A DNA stretch of 18,847 nucleotides from Bacillota bacterium (GCA_021810725.1 JAJZIE010000015.1:1-18847); one strand, 5' to 3'. Numbered from the stretch's first letter, positions 6,702 to 13,724 are shown. Program-made: numbers and translations. The notes: generated by a model from the letters alone, not told the origin.

Positions 6702-9065
6702 GGCAAGACTGGCCGCACCGCTGGCCTGGATCGGCGTCGTCGGTGCGCCGGCCGCGTCGTTCACGACCGACTTCGCGGTCTTCACCGCGATGGTGTCGGT
6801 CGCGAGGGAGGCGATGCTCGCGGGCTGCGTGACGATGGTGAGGGTGCTGCCATTGGCCGACACCGACTGGACCCCGAGGCTCTGGCCGGTCGTCGCGTCG
6901 GTGACGGTGTAGTCGCCCGTCGCCGTGTCGACGCTCGAGGGGTTCAGGGTCTTGTCGTACGGGATGCCGATGGTGACGTACGCGGTCCCGCCGGACATGG
7001 TCGCGGCGACGGAGGCGCTGGCTCCCGCCTTGGCGCCCCACTCCACGGCGCTTGTCGCGCTGGACGGCGCCGAGATGGCATTCGAGGAGACGGCTTCCAC
7101 CTCGAAGGTGTAGCTCGTTCCGGCGCTGAGACCGGTGACGGTGGTCGTGGCGCCGTTCGGGGTGCCGCCGCTGGCGGCGGCCACCGGAGCGTATGCGCCG
7201 CCGTTCGACGCGAGGACCTCATAGGAGGTCGCGCCAGTCACGCCGGTCCAGCTGAGCGCGATGCCCGTCGCGGTTTCCTGGGCCGAGACGTTCGTCGGCG
7301 ATGTGAGCGTCTGCTGGCTGCTCGCGTCGATGGGCGTCGTCGGGGCGCCGGCGAGGTCATTCACGACCGACTTCGCCGTGGTGACGGTGATATTGTCGCT
7401 GCCCAGCGTGGCGATGGTCGTAGGCTGCGTCACGATGCTGACCGTGCTTGCGTTCGCGCTCACCGACTGGACCGCCAGGGCCAGACCCGTGGTGGTGTCG
7501 ATCACGGTGTAGTCGGTCGCCGCCGTGTCGAGGCTCGCGGGAGCGAGCGGCTTGTCGTAGCCGACGGCGATCGTCGCGTAGCTGTTGCCGCCCGACGTCG
7601 TCACCGAGACGGTGGCGGTGCCTGAGGACCTCGCGCCCCATTCGACGGAGCTGGACGCCGCCGACGGCTGGGATGTGCCGTTCGGCGTCACGGCCTCCAC
7701 CTCGAAGGTGTAGCTTGTACCCGCCGCAAGGCCGGTCACGGTCGTGCCCGTGCCCGCCGGAGTGCCGCCGTTCGCGGCCGGGACCGGAGCGTACGCGCCG
7801 CCGCTCGCCTCAAGCACCTGGTACGATGTCGCGCCGCTTACACCGGTCCAGTTGAGCGCGACGCCGGTGGCCGCCTCGCTCGCCGTGACACCGGTGGGTG
7901 CGGTGGACGTCGAGCCGCCGCCTTCACCCTGCGACGGGTGGACGAGGATCATGTCGACGAGACCGCTGGGCCCGACAACGAGGCGGACGAACGCGCCGAC
8001 CGCCACCTGCGAGACCGAGCCGTGGGCCCCTTCACCCGGGATGACCACCTTGACGGCGGGGCTCAGGGTGTACGTGCCGGACGGCAGGCTGCCGCGGTCG
8101 TCTTCGCCCTGGTCGTCGCCCTGGCCTTGGCTGGCCTGGATCGTGATCTGGCCATTGCCGATCGCGGTCACGGTACCGGAGACGCTGCCCGCGTGCGCCT
8201 GCTGTGTGCTGGCGCCCTGCAGGTCCACGATGACGCTGGCGTCACCCGTCTGGTCGAGGGTCAGCATGACCTGGTCCCCCGCCTTGAAGCTCGACAGGGA
8301 ACCGCTCTGGCTGCCGTAGTCGATCTCGGCGTTGGCCGCGATGGTGTAGGTCGCTTGGCTCTGCGACCCGGAGGACGCCGAGTAAGGCTGGATGGTGATG
8401 GTCTGCGCCGCCTGGCCGTTGACGGTCGTGGTGCCGGTGCCGACGAAGGTGCCGCTGACGCTGGACGCCTGCCCGAGGCCGAGGAGCAGTTCAATGCGTT
8501 GCAGGATCACGGCGAGCTGAGCGCGCGTGATGGTGACGTCGGGCATCAGGTTGCCCTGGGAACCCTCAAGCAGGCCCAGACCTACGGCCAAGGCCAGCGA
8601 GTGGCGGGCCCAGCCCGGTACCTTGTCCTGGTCGCGGAAGTTCGCGAGGTTTCCGAACTGCGTCTGCCCCTGCAATCCGAGAGCGTTGACGATCATGGCC
8701 ATGGCCTGCGCGCGGGTCGCCGCCTCGCCGCTGCCCACCTGGCCGCCGAGGCCCGACATCATGCCGGCTCGCGAGGCCTGCTCGACCTCGGCGCCGAATG
8801 ACTCGCCAGCTTTCGAGTGCCCCTGGAAGCGCAGCAGGACCGCCGCGAGCTGGCCGATGGTGATCGGCTTCTGCGGCGCAAACGTGGTGGGTGTCACACC
8901 GTTCAGCAGGCCCTGCTGCGCCAGCATGTCGATCGCTGGTGCCGCCCACTTTGCACGACCCAGGTCCTTGAAGCCGCCGTGGTGTCCCTCAGCGGCTGCG
9001 CTGCCGAACGTCGACAGGGCAAGGGTGCCCGCGAGCGCGGCGACGATGAACCGTCTCGATTGCAA
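6111..9065 (-). CDS. SLH-domain surface protein with three FN3/Ig-like units
   Basis: Secreted cell-surface protein of 984 residues, probably attached non-covalently to secondary cell-wall polymer. A signal peptide (about 1-25, ending GSAAAEG) is followed by three SLH motifs: FKDLGRAKWAAPAI (from 32), a degenerate one around 90-132 (ATRAQAMAMIVNAL) and FRDQDKVPGWARHSLALAV (143-195). A beta-rich region (200-378) carries an acidic loop at 313-325, then three FN3 plus Ig-like units run from 389 to the end with an exact 200-residue period. The TTG at 9065 is chosen because GGAGGTG ends 5 nt upstream and the signal peptide begins there; the upstream GTG reading adds 13 unlikely residues. It is the downstream member of a tandem paralogous pair. 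It could be an S-layer subunit, an adhesin or a scaffold; no enzymatic domain is seen. Confidence 0.88.
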   Translation of the reverse strand: MQSRRFIVAALAGTLALSTFGSAAAEGHHGGFKDLGRAKWAAPAIDMLAQQGLLNGVTPTTFAPQKPITIGQLAAVLLRFQGHSKAGESFGAEVEQASRAGMMSGLGGQVGSGEAATRAQAMAMIVNALGLQGQTQFGNLANFRDQDKVPGWARHSLALAVGLGLLEGSQGNLMPDVTITRAQLAVILQRIELLLGLGQASSVSGTFVGTGTTTVNGQAAQTITIQPYSASSGSQSQATYTIAANAEIDYGSQSGSLSSFKAGDQVMLTLDQTGDASVIVDLQGASTQQAHAGSVSGTVTAIGNGQITIQASQGQGDDQGEDDRGSLPSGTYTLSPAVKVVIPGEGAHGSVSQVAVGAFVRLVVGPSGLVDMILVHPSQGEGGGSTSTAPTGVTASEAATGVALNWTGVSGATSYQVLEASGGAYAPVPAANGGTPAGTGTTVTGLAAGTSYTFEVEAVTPNGTSQPSAASSSVEWGARSSGTATVSVTTSGGNSYATIAVGYDKPLAPASLDTAATDYTVIDTTTGLALAVQSVSANASTVSIVTQPTTIATLGSDNITVTTAKSVVNDLAGAPTTPIDASSQQTLTSPTNVSAQETATGIALSWTGVTGATSYEVLASNGGAYAPVAAASGGTPNGATTTVTGLSAGTSYTFEVEAVSSNAISAPSSATSAVEWGAKAGASASVAATMSGGTAYVTIGIPYDKTLNPSSVDTATGDYTVTDATTGQSLGVQSVSANGSTLTIVTQPASIASLATDTIAVKTAKSVVNDAAGAPTTPIQASGAASLAVPGNLAAQETSSGIALTFTPVAGATSYQVLESSGGAYAPLASANGGTPTGNGTTVTGLSAGTSYTFEVEAVGAPGTSMPSTPSVAVEWGATASPNLGTAATVTSGQETLTITVTYDKTLNAASLDTTPSDYTVTDTTTNQSLGVASVTVNGQTVVITTVAGTPLTSTDALRVTTAKSVVDDTAGAPTTAINATGTV
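6702..7301 (-). repeat. FN3/Ig-like repeat unit 2 of first SLH protein
   Basis: Residues 589-788, in phase with unit 1 without insertion or deletion: GATSY at 611, VEWG at 674, YDK at 703, AKSVVND at 764. It shares with unit 1 the stretch VQSVSAN followed by an IVTQP segment that unit 3 lacks, suggesting units 1 and 2 arose by the most recent duplication. Confidence 0.85.
7302..7901 (-). repeat. FN3/Ig-like repeat unit 1 of first SLH protein
   Basis: Residues 389-588. The first half is fibronectin type III-like (GATSYQVLEASGGAYAP, GTSYTFEVEAV, SVEWGA). The second half is an Ig-like strand pattern (YDKPL, DYTVIDTTTG, TTAKSVVNDLAGAPTTPI). GATSY, VEWG and YDK recur exactly 200 residues later. 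Confidence 0.85.
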
Positions 9066-9254
9066 TTCTCCACCTCCGAATGCTTTTTTAGGGCACGGAT
9101 CCACCGCACTCCGTCACATCCTTCGCAGGGCTTGCGCCTCTTCTGAGGGTTGGTCCCCGCTCGGAGGAGAAAAGCGCGCGGTGGGCGGGCAGGCATGCGC
9201 GCGGACGAGGCTCCATGGCCGACCGCACCGGTCGGCCATGGAGCCCTCCGGCTC
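9066..9254. other. Intergenic region between the two SLH genes
   Basis: Besides the terminator hairpins at 9174-9245 and the ribosome site GGAGGTG at 9077-9071 (minus strand), it holds a TAAAAAAG patch just upstream of that site. I see no convincing -35/-10 pair, so whether the downstream SLH gene has its own promoter or depends on readthrough is open. Confidence 0.5.
9174..9245 (-). terminator. Tandem terminator hairpins after the upstream SLH gene
   Basis: Ten nt beyond the stop of the 9255-11600 gene, GGCTCCATGGCCGACC (9209-9224) and GGTCGGCCATGGAGCC (9230-9245) form a perfect 16-bp stem with a 5-nt loop. Further along the same transcript, GCGCGC at 9202-9197 can pair with GCGCGC at 9179-9174, followed directly by TTTTCT on the minus strand. 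This looks like a strong stem plus a second stem with a U-tract, separating or attenuating transcription into the downstream SLH gene. Confidence 0.65.
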
Positions 9255-11600
9255 TCAGAGTGTTCCGGTGGCCGCGATCCGGGTGGTGGGGGCACCGGCC
9301 GAGTCGTTCACGACCGAACGCGCGGTCTGAACCTCGATGCTGTCCGTGAGCGCCCTGGGTGCCGCCAGAACCGTTTGGACGATGACGGTCTGACCCGATA
9401 CGGCGACGCTCGCGACGCCCAGGGACTGATGCGCCGTCAGATCGGTGACCGCGTAGGCGCCCAGGTTCTCGTCGAGGGTCGCCGCGGCGAGCGCCTTGTC
9501 GTAGGGGATCGCGATGCTGAACGACTCTTCGCCCGCGAGCTCCGTCACCGTGGTGGTCTCCGTGGGGGAGGACTTTGCGCCCCACTCGACTGCGGCGCTG
9601 GGCGCCGACGGCAAGGAGGCGCCGGCCGCCGTCACGGCCTCGACCTCGAACGAGTAGATCCCTCCGACTGCGAGACCGCTGATCTGGGTGCCGTCGCCGG
9701 CGCTCGCTGCGCCGCTTTCGGGCGCCACAGGGGTGTAGCTGCCACCGTTCGCTTCAAGCACCTGGTAGGAGGTTGCGCCCATGATCGGTGTCCAACGGAC
9801 GTAGACGCCAGCCGCGGTCTCCTGCGCGGAGACGCCGAGCGGCGTCGCGAGATGCGCGCTGCCGCTGGCGTTGATCGGCGCCGTGGGGGCGCCGGCCGCG
9901 TCGTTCACCACCGACTTCGCGGTTGTTACCTGGAGCAGGTCGGTGGTCAGCGTCGACGTGAGGCAGGGGACGGTGGTGACCGTCAAGACGTTGCGGCTGC
10001 CGGTCACCTGTGCGACGGCAAGCGGGCTGTGGGTCGTCTCGTCGGTCAACTGGTAGTCGCCCGGGCTCAGGTCGAGGCTGGCGGGGTTGAGCGGCTTGTC
10101 ATACGCGATCGAGATGTCGGCGTGCGCGTAGCTGCCCGACGTGACCACGGTCACGGAGGCGACCGAAAGGGACTTGCCACCCCACTCGACGACGGCGGAC
10201 GGCGCCGAAGGCCGGGAAGAGCCGCCCGCGCTGAGGGCTTCAATCTCGAAGGTGTAGGAAACTCCTGCGGTCAGGCCGGTGACAGTGGCGCCGGTGTAGG
10301 TCGGAGCGCCTCCGTTCGCGAAGGACACGGGGGCATAGGCGCCCCCGCTCGACTGAAGAACCTGGTACGAGGTGGCTCCGCTGACGCCCACCCAGTCCAG
10401 CGCGACACCGGAAGCGGTCTCGCTTGCGGTGACGCCCACGGGCGCGCCAAGCGTCGGCGCGCCACCGCCTGTCGCGGGAAGTGACTGGGCGATGATCAGG
10501 TCGACGCGGCCAGCTGGCCCGATGACCAGACGCACGAACGTCCCGGTCTCGATCTGGGTGATGGAACCGTGGACGCCTTCGCCCGGGATGACCACTTTGA
10601 CGTCAGGGTTCAGGACATAGGTGGCGGTTCTCGGGCCGGGCGTCTTCTTGCCGTGCCCCTTGGAGCTGCCCTGGACGCTGATGGAGATGTGTTCGCCGCC
10701 GATCGCCGTCACGGTGCCCGCGACGACGCCGGGTTGGGCGTTCGTGGCGAGGGGCGGCGCGATATCCGTCACGACGACCGCCTGCCCGGTCGCATTCAGC
10801 GTCAGTGTGACTGGATCGCCTACCTGGAACGCCAAGAGCGATGCCGGCAGGTTGCCGTCGTAGACTTGAGCGTCTTGGGCGAGCGTGAAGGTTTGCCCGC
10901 CCGCGGACCGCCCCGGAATGGCAAGGGTGATGGTCAGAAGCGGTTGGCCGTTCAACACCGTGCTGCCCGATGCGACGTATCTGCCTTGTGTGGTGCCGCC
11001 GACCATGGCTCCGAGACCGAGCTCGCTCTCGAGGCGCCGCAGGACGACGGCAAGCTCCGCGCGGGTCAAGTCGCCGTCAGGCTCGAGGTACCCGCCCGAC
11101 CCCGAGAGGATACCCAACTGGACAGCCAGCGAGAGCGGTTGACGGGCCCAGGGCGGCACCTGGGCGGCGTCGCGGAACTGCCCCAGACGCACACCTTCGA
11201 CGCCTTGCAGATGCAACGCGTTGACCAGCATGGTCATCGCCTGCGCGCGGGTGGCTTTACCAGACGCCCGCGTTGTGCCACCCACGTCGGTCAGCATGCC
11301 GCTCTGCGCGGCTCGGGTGAACTCGGACCCGAACGGAGCCCCTTTGGGGGCACCGCCCTCGAAGCGCAGCAGGACGACTGCCAGCTGGCCGATGGTGACG
11401 GGTTGGCCAGGCCCAAACCGGGACTGGCTGAGCCCTGTGAGGATGCCCTGGGACGTCAGCGTCTCGATGGCCGACTCGGCCCAGGCCGCGTTGCCAAGAT
11501 CCTGAAACTCGTTGTGGGGTCCGCCTGCGGACGCGCAACCGAACGTTGACAGGGCGAGGGTGCCGGCGATCGCCGTGGCGACGAGCAACTTGGAGTGCAC
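9255..11600 (-). CDS. SLH-domain surface protein with two FN3/Ig-like units
   Basis: Secreted 781-residue paralogue of the downstream SLH protein, with a matching layout. A signal peptide (AGTLALSTFG is identical in both) precedes three SLH motifs (FQDLGNAAWAESAI from 32; ATRAQAMTMLVNAL around 116-129; FRDAAQVPPWARQPLSLAV with LTRAELAVVLRRLE, 142-191). A beta-rich middle (200-372) has the shared VKVVIPGEGVHGSITQI core. Two 200-residue FN3/Ig-like units follow (386-585 and 586-781), one fewer than its neighbour. The middle-domain loop at 311-324 is basic (GSSKGHGKKTPGPR), whereas the paralogue is acidic there. The GTG start lies 5 nt after GGAGGTG, the same spacing as the paralogue. The cysteine in TFGCAS is not in a good lipobox. 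Probably an S-layer or wall-associated protein; its ligand is unknown. Confidence 0.88.
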   Translation of the reverse strand: MHSKLLVATAIAGTLALSTFGCASAGGPHNEFQDLGNAAWAESAIETLTSQGILTGLSQSRFGPGQPVTIGQLAVVLLRFEGGAPKGAPFGSEFTRAAQSGMLTDVGGTTRASGKATRAQAMTMLVNALHLQGVEGVRLGQFRDAAQVPPWARQPLSLAVQLGILSGSGGYLEPDGDLTRAELAVVLRRLESELGLGAMVGGTTQGRYVASGSTVLNGQPLLTITLAIPGRSAGGQTFTLAQDAQVYDGNLPASLLAFQVGDPVTLTLNATGQAVVVTDIAPPLATNAQPGVVAGTVTAIGGEHISISVQGSSKGHGKKTPGPRTATYVLNPDVKVVIPGEGVHGSITQIETGTFVRLVIGPAGRVDLIIAQSLPATGGGAPTLGAPVGVTASETASGVALDWVGVSGATSYQVLQSSGGAYAPVSFANGGAPTYTGATVTGLTAGVSYTFEIEALSAGGSSRPSAPSAVVEWGGKSLSVASVTVVTSGSYAHADISIAYDKPLNPASLDLSPGDYQLTDETTHSPLAVAQVTGSRNVLTVTTVPCLTSTLTTDLLQVTTAKSVVNDAAGAPTAPINASGSAHLATPLGVSAQETAAGVYVRWTPIMGATSYQVLEANGGSYTPVAPESGAASAGDGTQISGLAVGGIYSFEVEAVTAAGASLPSAPSAAVEWGAKSSPTETTTVTELAGEESFSIAIPYDKALAAATLDENLGAYAVTDLTAHQSLGVASVAVSGQTVIVQTVLAAPRALTDSIEVQTARSVVNDSAGAPTTRIAATGTL
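9258..9845 (-). repeat. FN3/Ig-like repeat unit 2 (terminal) of second SLH protein
   Basis: Residues 586-781: GATSY at 608, VEWG at 671, YDK at 700, each exactly 200 after unit 1. It ends with AGAPTTRIAATGTL, the same truncated finish as the terminal unit of the neighbouring paralogue. Confidence 0.85.
9846..10445 (-). repeat. FN3/Ig-like repeat unit 1 of second SLH protein
   Basis: Residues 386-585: GATSY at 408, VEWG at 471, YDK at 500, AKSVVNDAAGAPTAPINASG near the end. The layout is in phase with the units of the paralogue. Confidence 0.85.
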
Positions 11601-11748
11601 ATACCCACCTCCGCGTGGATGGGGCGCGCGGAGCCCCGCGTCCCTTCCATACGCTTCGCGGGCCTATGGCCTGTTTTTGGGGGTTAGGAACAATAATGAC
11701 AGCCCGTCCATTTTCGACCGGCTGGACCCGATCCGACAGACGGACCGC
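11601..11748. other. Intergenic region between methyltransferase and SLH gene
   Basis: The minus strand has an AT-rich stretch (CATTATTGTTCC at 11698-11687, AAAAACAGG near 11678) that probably holds the SLH gene promoter, but no hexamer pair with good spacing is clear. The leader then becomes very GC-rich with the alternative hairpins at 11606-11640. A short GTCCA/TGGAC stem near 11708-11731 could be a weak end for the methyltransferase message. Confidence 0.4.
11606..11640 (-). promoter_or_regulatory. Possible two-state hairpin at the SLH gene ribosome site
   Basis: In the leader of the 9255-11600 gene, CTCCGCG (11633-11627) can pair with CGCGGAG (11615-11609), which includes part of the GGAGGTG ribosome site (11612-11606). 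The same CCGCG (11631-11627) can instead pair with the upstream CGCGG (11640-11636) over a 4-nt loop, freeing the ribosome site. The two stems are mutually exclusive. In GC-rich DNA such short pairings also arise by chance. Confidence 0.3.
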
Positions 11749-12651
11749 TCACGGCTTGCGACCGAGGGCGGCGATGGAAAGGCTGGCCTCCCAGTCCCAG
11801 AGTGGCGCCGTCATAGACCAGTCCAGGCGCTTGCGTATGAGAGCGCGCAACTCGAGGAGTTCGCTCTCGCCAAGCACGGAGTGGTCGTGGCCGGCAACGA
11901 GCTCGTCGACCCAGGCCGTGAGCTGCTCGTGCTCCAGTTCGCGATGGCGCTTTCGCGCATCGTTCGGCGTTCGGCGGTCATCCGCCGCCATCACGTGACC
12001 CCAGGCGTTCAGCTCGAGTTCCTGGAGACCGAGCTCGGCCATCAGCGCCCACAAGGCCCGCACAGGCCAGGCCCTGCTGCCGATTCCCGGTGCGGTCGCG
12101 GGGTATCCCGAGCGAAGCGCGCCAAGGAGTTCCCGGAGGCGCTCCGCTCCCGGGTACGGTGTTTGACCTTCGACATGGTCGATGCCGGCGAAGACGATGC
12201 CTCCCGGACCCGCGACGGCTTCCGCGACGCTGACCGGGCCGCCCGGGCGGCAGACGCGCGTCATCTCGGCGATCGCCCGCCTTGGATCCTCCAGGACGCC
12301 GATGCCGGTATAGCTCGTAACGGCGTCGAACGAGCCGTCCGCGAACGGCAGGGCGTAGGCGTCCCCGACCAGGTAGCGCACCCCGACCTGGCCCGCCGCG
12401 GCGGCCTTCTCCCTTGCGCGCGCGATGAACTCCTCGTCGAGGTCGACGCCCGTCACATGGCCCGGCGCTATGCCCTCCGCGAGATAGGGGGCCAAGGTGC
12501 CCGGCCCGCACCCGACCTCCAGCACCCGCATGCCGGGCCGCAGGCCGAGGTAGCCAAGCAGCGTCTCGCGCCACTCCGGCCTGAATCTTGAGGCCCGGCT
12601 CTCCTCGAGGACCTCCGCGCTCTGAATGGCGGACCAGCGAAACCTGTCCAT
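11749..12651 (-). CDS. SAM-dependent methyltransferase, class I (UbiE/Methyltransf_11-like)
   Basis: Predicted 300-residue cytosolic methyltransferase with a Rossmann-type SAM-binding core. Motif I is VLEVGCGPGTLAPYL, followed by the acidic end of strand 2 in VTGVDLDEEFI, then GDAYALPFADGSFDAVTSY and the post-core RVCRPGGPVSVAEAV. A C-terminal extension of roughly 110 residues, rich in Leu, Glu and Arg, has no recognised motif. The ATG at 12651 is chosen because GGAGGTG (12663-12657) lies 5 nt upstream; the longer reading to 12780 would run past the divergent spoIIIAA start. It lies upstream of the two SLH genes on the same strand, with a 148-nt gap. The substrate is unknown: small molecule, lipid or quinone are all open. 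Confidence 0.85.
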   Translation of the reverse strand: MDRFRWSAIQSAEVLEESRASRFRPEWRETLLGYLGLRPGMRVLEVGCGPGTLAPYLAEGIAPGHVTGVDLDEEFIARAREKAAAAGQVGVRYLVGDAYALPFADGSFDAVTSYTGIGVLEDPRRAIAEMTRVCRPGGPVSVAEAVAGPGGIVFAGIDHVEGQTPYPGAERLRELLGALRSGYPATAPGIGSRAWPVRALWALMAELGLQELELNAWGHVMAADDRRTPNDARKRHRELEHEQLTAWVDELVAGHDHSVLGESELLELRALIRKRLDWSMTAPLWDWEASLSIAALGRKP

Positions 12652-12694
12652 GGGAGACACCTCCGACATTGGGAGACTCGTCCTTCCTGCCGCC

Positions 12695-12712
12695 GCTGTC
12701 AATGGCGACAGC
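12695..12712. promoter_or_regulatory. Inverted repeat GCTGTC-N6-GACAGC in divergent region
   Basis: Perfect 6-bp arms around AATGGC, between the methyltransferase and spoIIIAA starts. On the minus strand it contains a consensus -35 hexamer TTGACA (12702-12697), although the hexamer 17 nt further on (GAGTCT) is a poor -10. It could be an operator overlapping the methyltransferase promoter. No clear sigma-E promoter for spoIIIAA was recognised here. Confidence 0.3.
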
Positions 12713-12764
12713 ACGTCTAGCTTCGCTGGGCCAGGCATAGCGATGTGGTCGGAGGTGCGTGGGC

Positions 12765-13724
12765 ATGCCAGCCGCGGCAAGGGCCGAACAGGGCACCGAG
12801 ACTCCCTGGGCGCAGATCCGACCGTACGTCGCGGAGCGCCTGGCTCTCGCCCTGGACCTTCTCGAGCCGACCCTGTGGCAGGACGCGCGGGAGATCCGCC
12901 TGCGCGCTGGCCGGGAGATCCGCCTCGTCGGGGCCGGCGGCCGCGACCGGGTGCTTGGGCCGACGGTGACGGCGCAGGACCTCGAGCACTGCCTCGAACA
13001 TTTGACGGGCCACTCCCGCTACGCCTGGGAGGAGGAACTGGCGCAAGGGTATCTCACCATTCCAGGCGGCCACCGCGTCGGCATCGCCGGCAGCTGGAGC
13101 GCCCCCGGAAACGCCAGCCGCGCCGTGCGCCACGTCGGCGGGCTCAACTACCGCATCGCCAGAGCCGTCACGGGACCCGCCGCGTCGATCGCCCGGCGCA
13201 TCTCTTTGGCTGAGAGCCCGCTCCCGACCATCCTCGTCGGGCCTCCTGGCTGTGGCAAGACGACACTCCTGCGAGACCTTGTGCGAGCCGCCTCCGACGG
13301 GCTCTACGGCTGGAGGGGCCACCAGGTGAGCCTCGTCGACGAGCGCTCGGAGATCGCGGCGAGCCATCTTGGCATCCCGGGACACGACGTCGGGGCCCGC
13401 ACCGACGTTCTCGACGGCGTGCCCAAGACGGTTGGCATGCGCATGGCTTTGCGGGCGCTGGGGCCCGAATTGCTCGCGACGGACGAGCTCGGCGGCGAGG
13501 ATGACGCCGAGGCCGTCCTGGACTGCGCGTACGCGGGTGTGACAGTGCTCGCGACCGCCCATGCGGCATCGCTGGAGGAACTGCGCCACAGGCCCAGCAT
13601 CGCCCGTTTGATGCGCGAAGGCGTGTTCCGCCGGCAGGTGCTGCTCGGCGGGCAGCCGCGCCCTGGCAGCGTGCTGCGTGTGGAAGACGAGTCCGGGCGC
13701 GTCCTTCAGGCCCTCGGCCGATGA
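12765..13724 (+). CDS. spoIIIAA: Stage III sporulation ATPase SpoIIIAA
   Basis: ATPase of the SpoIIIA-SpoIIQ channel, the feeding-tube complex that joins mother cell and forespore after engulfment; it resembles the secretion ATPases of type II/IV systems. From the ATG the protein has 319 residues. It shows an N-terminal domain with AREIRLRAGREIRLV, a middle motif GYLTIPGGHRVGIAG, Walker A GPPGCGKT (159-166), Walker B-like SLVDERSEIAAS (189-200) and MALRALGPELLATDELGGEDDAEAV. GGAGGTG (12751-12757) is 1 nt from a GTG at 12759 but 7 nt from the ATG at 12765, so the ATG is preferred. Its stop overlaps spoIIIAB (ATGA). In B. subtilis the operon is sigma-E dependent in the mother cell. Confidence 0.96.
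   Translation: MPAAARAEQGTETPWAQIRPYVAERLALALDLLEPTLWQDAREIRLRAGREIRLVGAGGRDRVLGPTVTAQDLEHCLEHLTGHSRYAWEEELAQGYLTIPGGHRVGIAGSWSAPGNASRAVRHVGGLNYRIARAVTGPAASIARRISLAESPLPTILVGPPGCGKTTLLRDLVRAASDGLYGWRGHQVSLVDERSEIAASHLGIPGHDVGARTDVLDGVPKTVGMRMALRALGPELLATDELGGEDDAEAVLDCAYAGVTVLATAHAASLEELRHRPSIARLMREGVFRRQVLLGGQPRPGSVLRVEDESGRVLQALGR

Noticed and set aside
11532..11600. Lipoprotein signal in the shorter SLH protein (Cys22 in LSTFGCAS)
   Set aside because: The residues before the cysteine (T-F-G) do not form a proper lipobox, and the paralogue has Ser at that position. Ordinary signal peptidase cleavage is more likely.
9150..12591. Long plus-strand frames (444, 326 and 359 codons) opposite the SLH and methyltransferase genes
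   Set aside because: Low-complexity antisense shadows without ribosome sites or motifs. Their internal repetition only mirrors the 600-bp repeats of the real gene.
12714..12744. Sigma-E-like promoter (GTCTAGCT ... CATAGCGA) before spoIIIAA
   Set aside because: Both halves match the consensus poorly, and the predicted start would fall almost on the ribosome site at 12751. The operon should be sigma-E controlled, but the site cannot be named from this sequence.
12652..12780. Longer methyltransferase reading starting at 12780
   Set aside because: The extra N-terminus matches nothing, has no ribosome site and would overlap the spoIIIAA start. The ATG at 12651 has GGAGGTG at good spacing.
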